DNA of 64,000 nt from Lodderomyces elongisporus (lineage: Eukaryota; Ascomycota; Pichiomycetes; Serinales; Debaryomycetaceae). Both the position numbers and the translations under genes were made by a program. Below the pieces are notes generated by a model that saw only the letters and a program-made list of their open reading frames with translations, did not search any database and had not been told where the DNA came from. Shown piece after piece: positions 27,541-37,872 of this stretch. Location of the stretch: assembly GCF_030384665.1 (NCBI RefSeq), contig NC_083676.1:186001-250000 (forward strand). The letters run 5' to 3'. The first letter of the stretch is position 1. Each line of letters opens with the position of its first letter.

Positions 27541-29040
27541 TTAAACTATTCCAAAATTATCCTTCAACGCCTTGTTTAATTTCTCTTCAAACTCTTCGCG
27601 ACTTTCACCCTTTTTCCACCGAAGATTGTAAGCCGGATGGTCAGGTTTCAAGTACGTCGCATCTTCACGGTCAATACCGTACAAGTTTTCTCTAAATGAC
27701 AATCCTTCTTTTGGATAGTCTTTCCAAACAAGTCCTCTTCTTTGTAGCTCAGGAACTAAAAGATCAACAATGTCTTCAAACGTGCCTGGTGTAACGGCAT
27801 ATGTGAAGTTAAACCCATCGATTCCAGAGATATCGACCCAATTTTCAATTTCATCAGCAACTTCTTCAGGCGTCCCTATAAACAACACACCACTACCACC
27901 AACGGAAACCTTATCAGCAATATACGCTCTAGTCTTCTCCAAATCTGGTGGATCTCCGGGAAAAGGCTTTGTCCACATTTCTGCCATACTTTTTACAGCA
28001 TTACTCTCAACTTCATCCAATTTTTGATCCCATTCATATTCACCGAGATTGATTCCTGTCCATCCACCAAATAAAGCTTGTGCGCCTTCGGCATCTGCAT
28101 ATTGTTTAATATCGTTGAACTTTTCAATTGCTTCCTCATGAGTTGGTGCAACAATTACAGTAACCAATTGCACTTTCTTGACATCATCGGGATTCCGCCC
28201 ATTCTTTTTAATAAGATCGTTCAATTTATCAATCTTGGTTTTTAACCCTTCGGGAGTCATCCCATTAATAAACACTGCTTCGGCATTCTTTGCTGCGTAC
28301 TCCAACCCCTTAGTGCTTGCTCCTGCTTGTAAAATCACTGGTAATCTTTGATATGGATTTGGTTCGGAAATGAAAGGGCCCGGAACTTTATAATGCTTAC
28401 CGTCATAATTAATTTCACGAATCCTTTCTGGGTCAGCAAAGACACCTTTCTTCACATCAAGTTTAACCGCGTCATCTGCCCAAGAAGAAAGAAACAATTG
28501 GTAGATCACCTCCAAATACTCTTGTGCCTTCTCATACCTTTCATCGTGTGGTGGCAATGGCTCACCATTGAGCAAATTCCGACTCGCAGTATCCAAATAC
28601 GACGAAACAATGTTCCACCCCACGCGACCCTTGGTCAAATGGTCCAATGTAGCTAATCTTCTAGCAAAGTGGTAGGGTGCCTCTGAAATTGTACTTGCAG
28701 TCACGGCAAAAGACAAGTTTTTCGTAACTGCCGCCATGGCAGGTATAACTGCTGAAGGCTCATTAATGGGCCATTGTGCACCTGCTTTCGCAGCAGCTGT
28801 TAAGTTTCTCGGCCCATTATACACATCGTATGGTCCCAAGACATCTGCAATAAATAATGCATTAAACTTGCCTCGCTCCAATAATTGCGCTAAGTTTGTC
28901 CAGTACTCGATTGTATTGTAATCACGTGACTTATCTTTGGGGTGTTTCCACAAACCAGGACTTTGTAACCCAGGAGTCGCCATGTCAAAGGCATTGAGGA
29001 TAATTGGTTTTCTTTCCTTCTTTTGTCTCTTTACTGTCAT
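27541..29040 (-). CDS. FMN-dependent monooxygenase of the NtaA/SnaA/DszA group
   Basis: A 499-residue luciferase-like flavin monooxygenase. Bacterial relatives use FMNH2 supplied by a reductase to oxidise nitrilotriacetate (NtaA), pristinamycin (SnaA) or dibenzothiophene sulfone (DszA). The family start ILNAFDMATPGLQSPGLWKHP, YWTNLAQLLERGKFNALFIADVLG, and GRVGWNIVSSYLDTASRNL are visible. So are LPVILQAGASTKGLEYAAKNAEAVF and a C-terminal VGGSGVLFIGTPEEVADEIENWV. It is full length, with no signal peptide or obvious peroxisomal tripeptide (it ends GIV). Such genes are patchy in yeasts and common in bacteria, so ancient transfer is possible. The substrate is unknown. Desulfonation or N-dealkylation is plausible. 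Confidence 0.88.
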   Translation of the reverse strand: MTVKRQKKERKPIILNAFDMATPGLQSPGLWKHPKDKSRDYNTIEYWTNLAQLLERGKFNALFIADVLGPYDVYNGPRNLTAAAKAGAQWPINEPSAVIPAMAAVTKNLSFAVTASTISEAPYHFARRLATLDHLTKGRVGWNIVSSYLDTASRNLLNGEPLPPHDERYEKAQEYLEVIYQLFLSSWADDAVKLDVKKGVFADPERIREINYDGKHYKVPGPFISEPNPYQRLPVILQAGASTKGLEYAAKNAEAVFINGMTPEGLKTKIDKLNDLIKKNGRNPDDVKKVQLVTVIVAPTHEEAIEKFNDIKQYADAEGAQALFGGWTGINLGEYEWDQKLDEVESNAVKSMAEMWTKPFPGDPPDLEKTRAYIADKVSVGGSGVLFIGTPEEVADEIENWVDISGIDGFNFTYAVTPGTFEDIVDLLVPELQRRGLVWKDYPKEGLSFRENLYGIDREDATYLKPDHPAYNLRWKKGESREEFEEKLNKALKDNFGIV

Positions 29041-30774
29041 TGATTTATTTTCTATTTTGGAGTATTTAAGGAAAAAGAGAAAGGACCAACACGTTTTTCT
29101 ATATATGTTTTTTTTTGATCTTTTCTACTTTTTCTTTTAAGTTAGTTTAAGCTGAATTGTACTTTCTTTTTATAAAGCATCTTGTGTGGCAGGGTTTTGT
29201 GTGGAATTGTTTTTTTCTTTTTTATTTTTTTCTTTGATCAATAAAACTGTGGCATCAAGATCAAGGTCAAGAATATGGAAACCTGATATTGATAATTAAA
29301 AACAAGAAACAAGAAAGGAACAAAGGAACACGAAAACAAATAATTGAGAAGAATCAAATGTTTAAGCAAAGTAAGAACAAGGATGGGAGCATCGAAAAAG
29401 ATGTTAAATATGACGATATATATTTACAAAAAACCCAATTTGATGTAAAATGACGAAAAATTAACAACTTTAAAGATCGGATCGGCAACAGCTGATTTCT
29501 GTATTTGCACAATAATACTCTTTCATCAAGATGTATTCATATACCCGATTGTAAATAGATCGAAGCTCGTATCTATCATGGATTACTAATTTTGTCTATT
29601 TGCAAAAGGCTATATGCTGTGGCACCTGTGAAAAAGACATTTTTTTAAAAACGTCGGTAAGATAGGGATGGTAGATTCTGCCTCTATTTTCGACTGCTTT
29701 TACTATGTACTTTTCAATAATGTTCTTCTTAATAATGTACCTGGTTTTATTCTGAATTTTGTTCTTCTCTTTCATGAATTGGGTCCTGTTTTCACTATGA
29801 TCTCTGTATTCTTTTTTCTTGTTTTCTTGTCCTCTTTTTTTTGGACCAGAATCAGCCAAAAAATTTCAATTCCTATGGAAGTTAAACAAGACTTTTACTT
29901 TGAGAAAGTAATCCATTACTTTAACATTCATGAGTCAAAAGTACGTCTATATGTAACAAATATTTGAAGATTCTTACATGCCAGTTTATTAGACCTCCAA
30001 TAAAGGGAAAGACACTTTGACAAAGCTACAAGTTTGGAAATTGTTTTGATGAGCAAAACATCATCCTGATTTAGAGTTGGTTAATTATATAATACTCTGT
30101 AATGTTATTCCACACATAGAAAAAATCAACGACAAGTAGTCCAAACTATTGCTCAATGCTAAATTACAAACAATTCAAACTAAATTGGAAAAGAAAAAAC
30201 AGGTAATGATTTAAAGGAATTCATTCATAGATCAAAGAAAACTATGCGCCGTCACTTTAACATTGTGGACGGGAATATCTCTGCAAAATTCATACTGTAG
30301 ATTCGAGTAAAGGATTGCTAAACACACGGGGTTGAAGTAGAATTTTTTTTATTCTTCCTAAAAAGTTATTTTAATTTATAACAGATCAAATACGCCAAAG
30401 CATTAGGGTCCATTTTGAATATGTAATGATAAGCGATCGGCTGGAAATAAATAAAGAGCAAATTTTGTACCGTAGTGTTATCTTCAAAGGTTTCAATAGC
30501 CATTTCTATAGAATAAGCACTCTGGAATAATGGGTAAAACTTCTGTGCAATGAACAACATCATAGTGTATTTACATTAGTGACTCATCCAAGTTATATAA
30601 ATAATAAAGTCGATCTCTACCTCCGCCGCTCTATTCAACAACCATATATGTACTCAACTAAGTAGCTGATCAGCACACATACTAAAGAGAAAGAAAGAAA
30701 GAGAATAGAACGTGTGATTTTCCCCTCATCTACAACATCATAAGAAGGTAGGAAATAACAAGTTGGACTTGTTC

Positions 30775-30861
30775 TTTGTTTGTTTGTTTGTTTGTTTGTT
30801 TGTTTGTTTGTTTGTTTGTTTGTTTGTTTGTTTGTTTGTTTGTTTGTTTGTTTGTTTGTTT
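30775..30861. repeat. (TTTG)n microsatellite, about 21 units
   Basis: An uninterrupted tetranucleotide run of about 87 bp in non-coding DNA. Confidence 0.95.
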
Positions 30862-31499
30862 CTTCGATTCTAATTGTGACTCACAATAATGAAATTCAAC
30901 ACCGTCTGTTATCTTTCTTCTATACTTTCGTAATTATTTTTGTATTTTTTTAAGTTTTCAATTTGTTTGGTTCCATTCAACATTTTGATAAAACTATTGT
31001 TTGTGCTTGCTCGTAGTTTTTGACGGAACTCACAATAAAGGCTGAATATTTTTTTTTTCGCGTGAAATGGAGTATAAGAAAGATTTCTCTATCTATTTCG
31101 GCCTCGTTAACACACGGCACAATAAGTTGCTTTATCTCTTTTATTTTATTTTTCAAATAGCATTTGAATATAGTAGAAAAACTTCTCTTGACACCCACAT
31201 TGCTCGACAAATACAAGATAAATAAATTTGTTATATACATTGGGACATAAAATACTGATTTATTCAACTAGCCTTTTAATGGTGATGATGATGATGATGA
31301 TGGTGATGGTGGTGGGAGGGAACCAACGAAGCTTTATAAATTTGTTTCAACTGATTTGTCACTTGTTTTTATGAGCCGAAAGTACCCGATCAATTTCGGA
31401 TAAGATTACAAACAGCCTTCCGATTATAGGTTATTACACAAACGCAAAAGAAAGTTAATTTCAGCATACACGGATATAAGCCCAACTTTGGGCATAGAC

Positions 31500-31520
31500 G
31501 GGGGGGGGGGGGGGGGGGGG
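31500..31520 (+). repeat. poly-G tract (21 G)
   Basis: An uninterrupted run of 21 G, the longest in the window, followed by AAGGAAGGG. Confidence 0.95.
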
Positions 31521-32389
31521 AAGGAAGGGTGGAATGCAGGCGGAGGCACTGGATTTAGACCTCTAACAAGTAATATTTCCGCACAACATTTGTGAGGAGG
31601 GTTTTGAGAATCTGTCATTTGTAAGGAATTTGACTACCACTATTGGATGTTTTACCGAAGCAATGTGGACATAGAGAAGAAGGAGATTGCAATCGAAAGA
31701 AAAAAAAAATTGTTTTTTTATGACATACACATATCGAAGATTTCTCATTCTCATTTTCCTTTTTTCTTTTTTCTTTTTTTTTGTTATTTTATCAAATTGT
31801 TTTGATATAAGAGCAAGGTGGATATGATAAAGTGTCTGTATGTAGGTGTGTAGTTTTGTTTTTGCGAAAGTGGAGACGTGGAATCGACTTGTGAATAATT
31901 TATGAATTATTTATAAACATGATCATCTTCGATTTGAAGTTGCTTTGGCATTTTGTCTCAGAGTGCGGATATCGATAACGCCGTTCAATTTTATCCGTCT
32001 GTCGCATGCACTATATTAGATACACAATATAATAAAATATAATAAAATATAATAATATATAGTGCATATTTTTTTTTATTTTTTTTTCAACTTTTGGCGC
32101 ATTGTTGTTTATACCAGCCGATGCCACTTTGCAAACCTTTGAAGATAATTTTGCTGTTTGAAAATAGCCAACAAAAAAAAAAATAGAAAAAAAACAAGAG
32201 AAAATATCTAAGCCTTACGACTTTGCTCAGTTTTGCATATATATATATATATATATCTATCTATATTCATATTCATTCACATCGCAACGTGCCATTTTAT
32301 TCATCATTTTGGAATTTTTTTAACAACTTTGTTGGTGAGGTCTTGATTTCAACTCACATAAAGTTTATAGTCATTGCATAGTTTTCAAG

Positions 32390-35300
32390 ATGGCTGATTC
32401 ATCGCTAGAAAATCAGCAACAGTTGCAACGACAGAAGCGTCTTCTTAGTATTTTCTTCTCCAAACATGTACCGCATGTACCGACCGAAGATGAGAGAAAA
32501 CCGTATCCGCAAAACAGTGCCAACTTTCTTTGGCGTATCTTCTTTTGGTGGCTATCGCCAGTGATGAAGACCGGTTACACAAGAACGTTACAGCCCGAAG
32601 ACTTGTTCTACTTAACGGATGATATAAAAGTTCAAACTATGGCAGATAATTTCTATCGATATATGACAAATGACATAGAGAGGGCAAAACAGAAATGGGT
32701 TGCCGAGAAATGCAAAAAGAGAGGCGAAACATTGGAGACTTCATCCGTTGACCCTGAGCAGGACTTGAAAGATTTTGAATTGAGTAAATTTCTCACGGTT
32801 TGGGCATTGGCCAAGACATTTAAATGGCAATACACATGGGCTTGTGTATGTTTAGCATTGAGCAATGCGGGACAAACAACTATGCCCTTGCTCACAAAAA
32901 AACTTATTCGTTACGTGGAGTTGAAAGCAATGGGTGACGAAACCGGTATTGGGAAAGGGTTGGGATACTCTTTTGGTACTGCAGCCATTGTGTTCATTGT
33001 TGGTGTCTTGATCAATCATTTCTTTTACAGGTCAATGATGACCGGTGCCCAAGCGAAAGCAGTATTAACCAAGGCATTATTGGATAAGTCATTTAAATTG
33101 AGCTCAGAAGCAAAGCACAAGTACCCAGCATCCAAGATCACCTCGATGTTGGGCACAGATCTTTCTAGAATTGATTTTGCATTGGGATTTCAACCATTCT
33201 TAATTGTTTTCCCAATTCCAATTGCTATTGCTATTGCCATTTTGATTGTCAATATCGGTGTTGCCTCGTTGGTGGGTGTCGCAATTTTATTTGTGTTTAT
33301 GATTGGTATTGCATTCTCGACAGGTGCATTATTCAAGTATAGAAAAAAAGCCAACTTTTTCACAGATACTCGTGTTAACTATATCAAGGAAGCATTGAAC
33401 AACTTGAAAATTATCAAGTTTTACTCATGGGAACCACCATATCATTCAAACATATCCGAAGTGAGAAAGAAAGAAATGAAAATTATATACCGAATGCAAG
33501 TGTTGAGAAATATCGTTACTTCATTTGCCATGTCCTTGACGTTGTTTGCTTCGATGACTGCGTTCTTGGTTCTCTACGCAATTGCAAATGGCAGAAGGGA
33601 CCCAGCATCGATCTTCTCCTCACTCTCTCTTTACAACACTTTGACCCAACAAGTTTTCTTACTTCCAATGGCCTTGGCGACCGGTGCAGATGCATTTATG
33701 GGTATCTCACGTGTTGGTGAATTTATGTCACAGAGTGAAGTGCACCCAGAAGAGAATAGAATTGAAGCTAGTCCGGAGACGAAGGAAGAAATGGACAAGG
33801 AGGGCGTAGCCATTGATGTTAAACATGCTGGATTTGAATGGGAAATTTTTGATGACGATGATGATGACGAGAAGGAGAAGGAGAAGAAAAAGAATCATAA
33901 TGGTGAAGGAGCAGACGATGAAAAGAAAATGAAGAAAAACACACAAAATAAAGATGCCAAAAACTCTGCTGAAATAGAAACTGTTCATGAATCGCATCAT
34001 GACAAGTCATCTTCAAAAGAACATAGCTCTTCATTGGATGACTCTTCAGATGAGGAGGTTATTTTCAATGGATTAACAGATATCAATTTTCAAATTAAAA
34101 AAGGTGAGTTTGTTGTCATCACTGGTTTAATTGGTTCTGGTAAGTCCTCGCTTTTGGCAGCAATGTCAGGTTTCATGAAACGTTCTAGTGGATCAGTAGA
34201 CGTTAACGGTTCGTTGTTACTTTGTGGTTACCCATGGGTTCAAAATAACACAGTGAAGGAAAATATTATATTTGGTGCTGAATATGACGAGGAGCGTTAC
34301 AAAAAAGTCATTTATGCTTGTTCTCTAGAGGCAGATTTGGAGATTTTGCCTGCTGGTGACCGTACTGAGATTGGTGAGCGTGGTATCACTTTATCAGGTG
34401 GTCAAAAGGCTAGAATCAATTTGGCGCGCGCTGTATATGCCGATAAGGATATCATCTTGATGGATGACGTATTGAGTGCTGTTGATGCACGTGTTGGTAA
34501 ACATATTATGAATAATTGTATTATGGATTTGTTGAAGGACAAGACAAGAGTTTTGGCTACACATCAATTGTCATTGATTGGTTCAGCTGATAGAGTGATT
34601 TTTCTTAATGGTAATGGATCGATCGATGTGGGAACTTTTGCCGAGTTGAAGGATACAAACCCTGGATTTGGCAAATTGATGGCGTACAACAGCGAGCACG
34701 AGAAAGAGGAGGAGGAAGAGGTTGAAGAAATAAACGAAGAAGAGCTCGAAGAAGAGAGAAGAATGATTGAACGTCAATTGACTAGACGTACTACGCACAC
34801 TGTCAAAACTGGTATTAGTGAAACTGGTGCTGGTGGCGAAGCTGGTCCTGAAGATGAAGAAGCACGCCATCGTGAATTCAATTTGGATGAAACTGTTGAC
34901 GGTAAATTAATTGATGCCGAAGAAAGAGCTGTTAATGCCATTGGATGGGATGTTTATGCTAAATACATTACTCTTGGTTCCGGCAGGTTTACTCCGTATT
35001 TACTTCTTCCAGTGTTGCTCACATTCATGATTTTGGCAACGTTTTGCCAAATTTTTACCAACACATGGCTTTCATTTTGGACTGAATATAAATTTGATAA
35101 GCCAGATAAATTTTACATTGGTATTTATATCATGTTTACATTTTTGGCATTTTTCATGTTAACTATTGAGTTTATTATCTTGGTTTACATCACCAATACT
35201 GCATCGATAATGTTGAATGTTCTTGCAGTCAAGCGTGTTCTTCATGCTCCAATGTCATTTATGGATACTACTCCCATGGGTAGAATCTTGAACAGATTCA

Positions 35301-36775
35301 CAAAGGATACTGATGTGTTGGATAATGAGATTGGTGACCAACTCCGGTTTTTCCTCTTTACGTTGTGCAACATTATTGGAGTCTTGATTCTTTGTATTGT
35401 TTATTTGCCATGGTTTGCCATTGCAATTCCATTCCTTGGAATGTTGTTTGTTTCTATTGCAAATTATTATCAAGCATCGGCTCGTGAGGTTAAGCGTCTT
35501 GAAGCGGTGCAGCGTTCCCTTGTGTATAACAATTTTAACGAGACATTGAGTGGTATGGCCACCATCAAGGCGTATCATGCTGTGACCAGATTTCTTAACA
35601 AGAATAACTATTTGATTGATAAGATGAATGAAGCTTATTATGTTACCATAGCCAATCAGAGATGGCTTGCTATTCATATGGATTTCATTGCTGCATTATT
35701 TGCATTACTCATTGCCTTGCTTTGCGTGAACCGTGTTTTTGATATTGGTGCAGCCTCGGTTGGTTTGATTGTGTCGTATGTTTTCCAGATTGCTGGTCAG
35801 TTATCCATGCTTATCCGTACATTCACTCAAGTTGAAAATGAAATGAACTCGGCCGAGAGGTTGAATGCATATGCGACGAATTTGCCGGAGGAAGCGCCAT
35901 ATGTCATCACTGAGAACACACCTCCACCAAGCTGGCCTACCAAGGGTAGTATCGAGTTTGAGCACGCTTCATTGGCATATAGACCAGGATTACCTTTAGT
36001 TTTGAAGGACTTGACATTTAAGATCAATCCAATGGAAAAGATTGGTATTTGTGGTAGAACTGGTGCGGGAAAGTCTTCCATAATGACTGCCTTATATCGT
36101 TTATCAGAGTTGGAAAGTGGTAAAATCGAGATTGATGGTATTGATATCTCAACTTTAGGATTGAGGGACTTGAGATCGAAATTGTCCATCATTCCTCAAG
36201 ACCCGGTGTTATTTAGAGGTACCATTAGAAAAAATTTGGATCCATTTAATGAACACTCGGATGATAAGTTATGGGATGCATTAAGACGTACAGGGTTAAT
36301 CGAAGGAGTCAGGCTTGAAGTTGTAAAGAAGCAAATCAAGTCACACAATACAGAAGAGAAAATTGACAACTCAGCAGCAACTACATTGAACAAGTTTCAC
36401 CTTGACCAAACTGTTGAAGATGAGGGTTCGAATTTCTCACTTGGTGAACGACAACTTATTGCATTTGCACGTGCCTTAGTCCGTGATTCCAAGATTCTTA
36501 TTTTAGATGAGGCTACCTCATCAGTGGATTACGAAACGGATAGCAAGATTCAAGAAACAATCATTAGGGAGTTTGGTGATTGTACAATTTTGTGTATTGC
36601 GCATAGACTTAAAACAATTATAAATTACGATAGAATTCTTGTGTTAGATAAAGGTGAGATTAAGGAGTTTGACACGCCGTGGAACTTGTTCAACTCAAAC
36701 AATGGTATATTTCAGCAAATGTGTCAGCGGTCTAACATCACTGAGCAGGATTTTTCAAATGCTCAAAGGTTTTGA
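32390..36775 (+). CDS. YOR1: ABCC-type ATP-binding cassette transporter Yor1
   Basis: Full-length plasma-membrane ABC exporter, 1461 residues, of the Yor1 group (oligomycin and organic-anion efflux). Domain order is TMD1 (about 150-440), NBD1 with Walker A GLIGSGKSS near 579 and signature LSGGQ near 670, TMD2 (about 850-1150), and NBD2 with Walker A GRTGAGKSS near 1222 and signature FSLGERQ near 1350. Segments such as GYPWVQNNTVKENIIFGAEY, FMDTTPMGRILNRFTKDTD and LILDEATSSVDYETD match yeast Yor1 closely. A highly charged insert (about 485-560, with a D7 run) lies just before NBD1, where S. cerevisiae Yor1 also has a charged insert. A TA-repeat region precedes the ATG. Confidence 0.94.
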   Translation: MADSSLENQQQLQRQKRLLSIFFSKHVPHVPTEDERKPYPQNSANFLWRIFFWWLSPVMKTGYTRTLQPEDLFYLTDDIKVQTMADNFYRYMTNDIERAKQKWVAEKCKKRGETLETSSVDPEQDLKDFELSKFLTVWALAKTFKWQYTWACVCLALSNAGQTTMPLLTKKLIRYVELKAMGDETGIGKGLGYSFGTAAIVFIVGVLINHFFYRSMMTGAQAKAVLTKALLDKSFKLSSEAKHKYPASKITSMLGTDLSRIDFALGFQPFLIVFPIPIAIAIAILIVNIGVASLVGVAILFVFMIGIAFSTGALFKYRKKANFFTDTRVNYIKEALNNLKIIKFYSWEPPYHSNISEVRKKEMKIIYRMQVLRNIVTSFAMSLTLFASMTAFLVLYAIANGRRDPASIFSSLSLYNTLTQQVFLLPMALATGADAFMGISRVGEFMSQSEVHPEENRIEASPETKEEMDKEGVAIDVKHAGFEWEIFDDDDDDEKEKEKKKNHNGEGADDEKKMKKNTQNKDAKNSAEIETVHESHHDKSSSKEHSSSLDDSSDEEVIFNGLTDINFQIKKGEFVVITGLIGSGKSSLLAAMSGFMKRSSGSVDVNGSLLLCGYPWVQNNTVKENIIFGAEYDEERYKKVIYACSLEADLEILPAGDRTEIGERGITLSGGQKARINLARAVYADKDIILMDDVLSAVDARVGKHIMNNCIMDLLKDKTRVLATHQLSLIGSADRVIFLNGNGSIDVGTFAELKDTNPGFGKLMAYNSEHEKEEEEEVEEINEEELEEERRMIERQLTRRTTHTVKTGISETGAGGEAGPEDEEARHREFNLDETVDGKLIDAEERAVNAIGWDVYAKYITLGSGRFTPYLLLPVLLTFMILATFCQIFTNTWLSFWTEYKFDKPDKFYIGIYIMFTFLAFFMLTIEFIILVYITNTASIMLNVLAVKRVLHAPMSFMDTTPMGRILNRFTKDTDVLDNEIGDQLRFFLFTLCNIIGVLILCIVYLPWFAIAIPFLGMLFVSIANYYQASAREVKRLEAVQRSLVYNNFNETLSGMATIKAYHAVTRFLNKNNYLIDKMNEAYYVTIANQRWLAIHMDFIAALFALLIALLCVNRVFDIGAASVGLIVSYVFQIAGQLSMLIRTFTQVENEMNSAERLNAYATNLPEEAPYVITENTPPPSWPTKGSIEFEHASLAYRPGLPLVLKDLTFKINPMEKIGICGRTGAGKSSIMTALYRLSELESGKIEIDGIDISTLGLRDLRSKLSIIPQDPVLFRGTIRKNLDPFNEHSDDKLWDALRRTGLIEGVRLEVVKKQIKSHNTEEKIDNSAATTLNKFHLDQTVEDEGSNFSLGERQLIAFARALVRDSKILILDEATSSVDYETDSKIQETIIREFGDCTILCIAHRLKTIINYDRILVLDKGEIKEFDTPWNLFNSNNGIFQQMCQRSNITEQDFSNAQRF

Positions 36776-37470
36776 TGATATAGTTTGTAACGTGTATTTA
36801 TTGAGATAGTCATTGAATGTAAAAAATTCTTTATCTAGTTTCTTTATTTGATAAAATCTATTTATTTTGGTCTTGTTTTGCTTTGTTTTGCTTTGTTTTG
36901 CTTTGTTTTGCTTTGCTTTGCTTTGCTTTGTTTTGCTCTGTTTCTTTTTTACTTTTATTCCAATTAATATTTGTATTTAGCAGAGGTTCACATGGCCTCT
37001 AACTGTTTATTTTATATGACAAACATCGTTTGCACAAACAGTTGAAAACATTTTTTTTTGTCTCGTTTGTATATTATTACATAATCGGATCAATTACAAA
37101 CAATAGTGTGTTTGTCCGCTTACATAAGCGGTTGCAAGCTGATCTCCATTTTTCCAGTGTGTTTATAAGCTTCTGCATTATAAAACTTTTGGTAAGGTTT
37201 TCTTTTTACTCACCACCACTTTTCTTTTGTTTTTTTCTTTCCAGTTTTCAATGAATGCATCCTTGTTTTAACTTTTCTTTAGATAAGAGTAAACAAACCT
37301 TGTATACTTTTAGTTTAGCATTTCCCTCAAGTTTAAGTATAAAATGAATGGTCTACGTCCAGTGTTTTCATTGTGATTTATTTTACATTGCTCTTCTCTT
37401 TTCCAAATCTTTCTTTTCTCCCTCATTATAAACCAATCTTGCTATAACCATTATAATTTGCTTTCTGATA
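36776..37470. other. intergenic region downstream of YOR1
   Basis: About 700 bp. It includes a CTTTGTTTTG/CTTTG tandem repeat (36874-36938), and a TATA-like TATAAAATG at 37338 ahead of the small ORF that follows. Confidence 0.45.
36874..36938. repeat. CTTTGTTTTG tandem repeat
   Basis: About four 10-bp units grading into 5-bp CTTTG units, in the YOR1 3' region. Confidence 0.9.
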
Positions 37471-37872
37471 ATGTCCAGAATAATTGGTTTTATAATTGAT
37501 GTCTTGGAAGCAAGGGAAGAGGTGAAACATACACGCGGAAGGTTAACAAGTGGAGATAAATTGTTTTATGGAAGAAGACAAAGACGTGAGTATGCACGTA
37601 GTGACAGACACTTGGTGGACGTTAATAGATACAATGAGAGGGATATGTGCATGGGTACAAATCGTGGAAGGTGTGGTCTTAGAGGACAAGATTCGCAATA
37701 CCATGTAATGCAACATGATTCTCATTACTTGGGAAGACCCAATGAGGTAGATGCAAGATATACTTTTCGTGAGAGGGAACAGGAAGCTCCACCGTATAGG
37801 CAAGAAGGTCAATACTATACAAACGAGGGGAAACAACAAGGCCAAACTCAAGACAATTGGAACTATCGTTGA
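37471..37872 (+). CDS. small Arg/Gln-rich hypothetical protein
   Basis: A 133-residue open frame starting with ATG. A short hydrophobic start (SRIIGFIIDVLEA) is followed by a highly charged, Arg-, Tyr- and Gln-rich remainder with repeated R-E-Y and Q-Q/G motifs, ending DNWNYR. No known domain is recognised. In favour of a real gene are a TATA-like element about 130 bp upstream, the length in otherwise stop-rich AT DNA, and a non-repetitive sequence. Against it are the lack of any family match I know and an open frame on the opposite strand over the same bases. Function is unknown. The composition would fit an RNA-binding or disordered stress protein, which is speculation. Confidence 0.5.
   Translation: MSRIIGFIIDVLEAREEVKHTRGRLTSGDKLFYGRRQRREYARSDRHLVDVNRYNERDMCMGTNRGRCGLRGQDSQYHVMQHDSHYLGRPNEVDARYTFREREQEAPPYRQEGQYYTNEGKQQGQTQDNWNYR

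Larger units (their letters stand above)
29041..32389. promoter_or_regulatory. 3.3 kb divergent region, flavin monooxygenase / YOR1
   Basis: Large spacer with an 87-bp TTTG microsatellite (30775-30861), a 21-G run (31500-31520), a GAT-rich repeat (about 31280-31310) and TA repeats before YOR1 (32237-32258). Open frames exist, including a 65-codon ATG frame on the minus strand at 30366-30563 and a hydrophobic 99-codon frame at 29668-29967. None has a recognisable domain or good context. No pleiotropic-drug-response element (TCCGYGGA) was seen before YOR1. Confidence 0.4.

Noticed and set aside
29596..29967. Overlapping plus- and minus-strand ORFs in the flavin monooxygenase/YOR1 spacer
   Set aside because: The minus ORF starts at TTG. 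The plus ORF is a T-rich hydrophobic frame. Neither has recognisable homology.
30775..30861. CRISPR-like or telomere-like array
   Set aside because: It is a simple TTTG microsatellite with no spacers. No long telomeric-type repeat was seen anywhere in the window.
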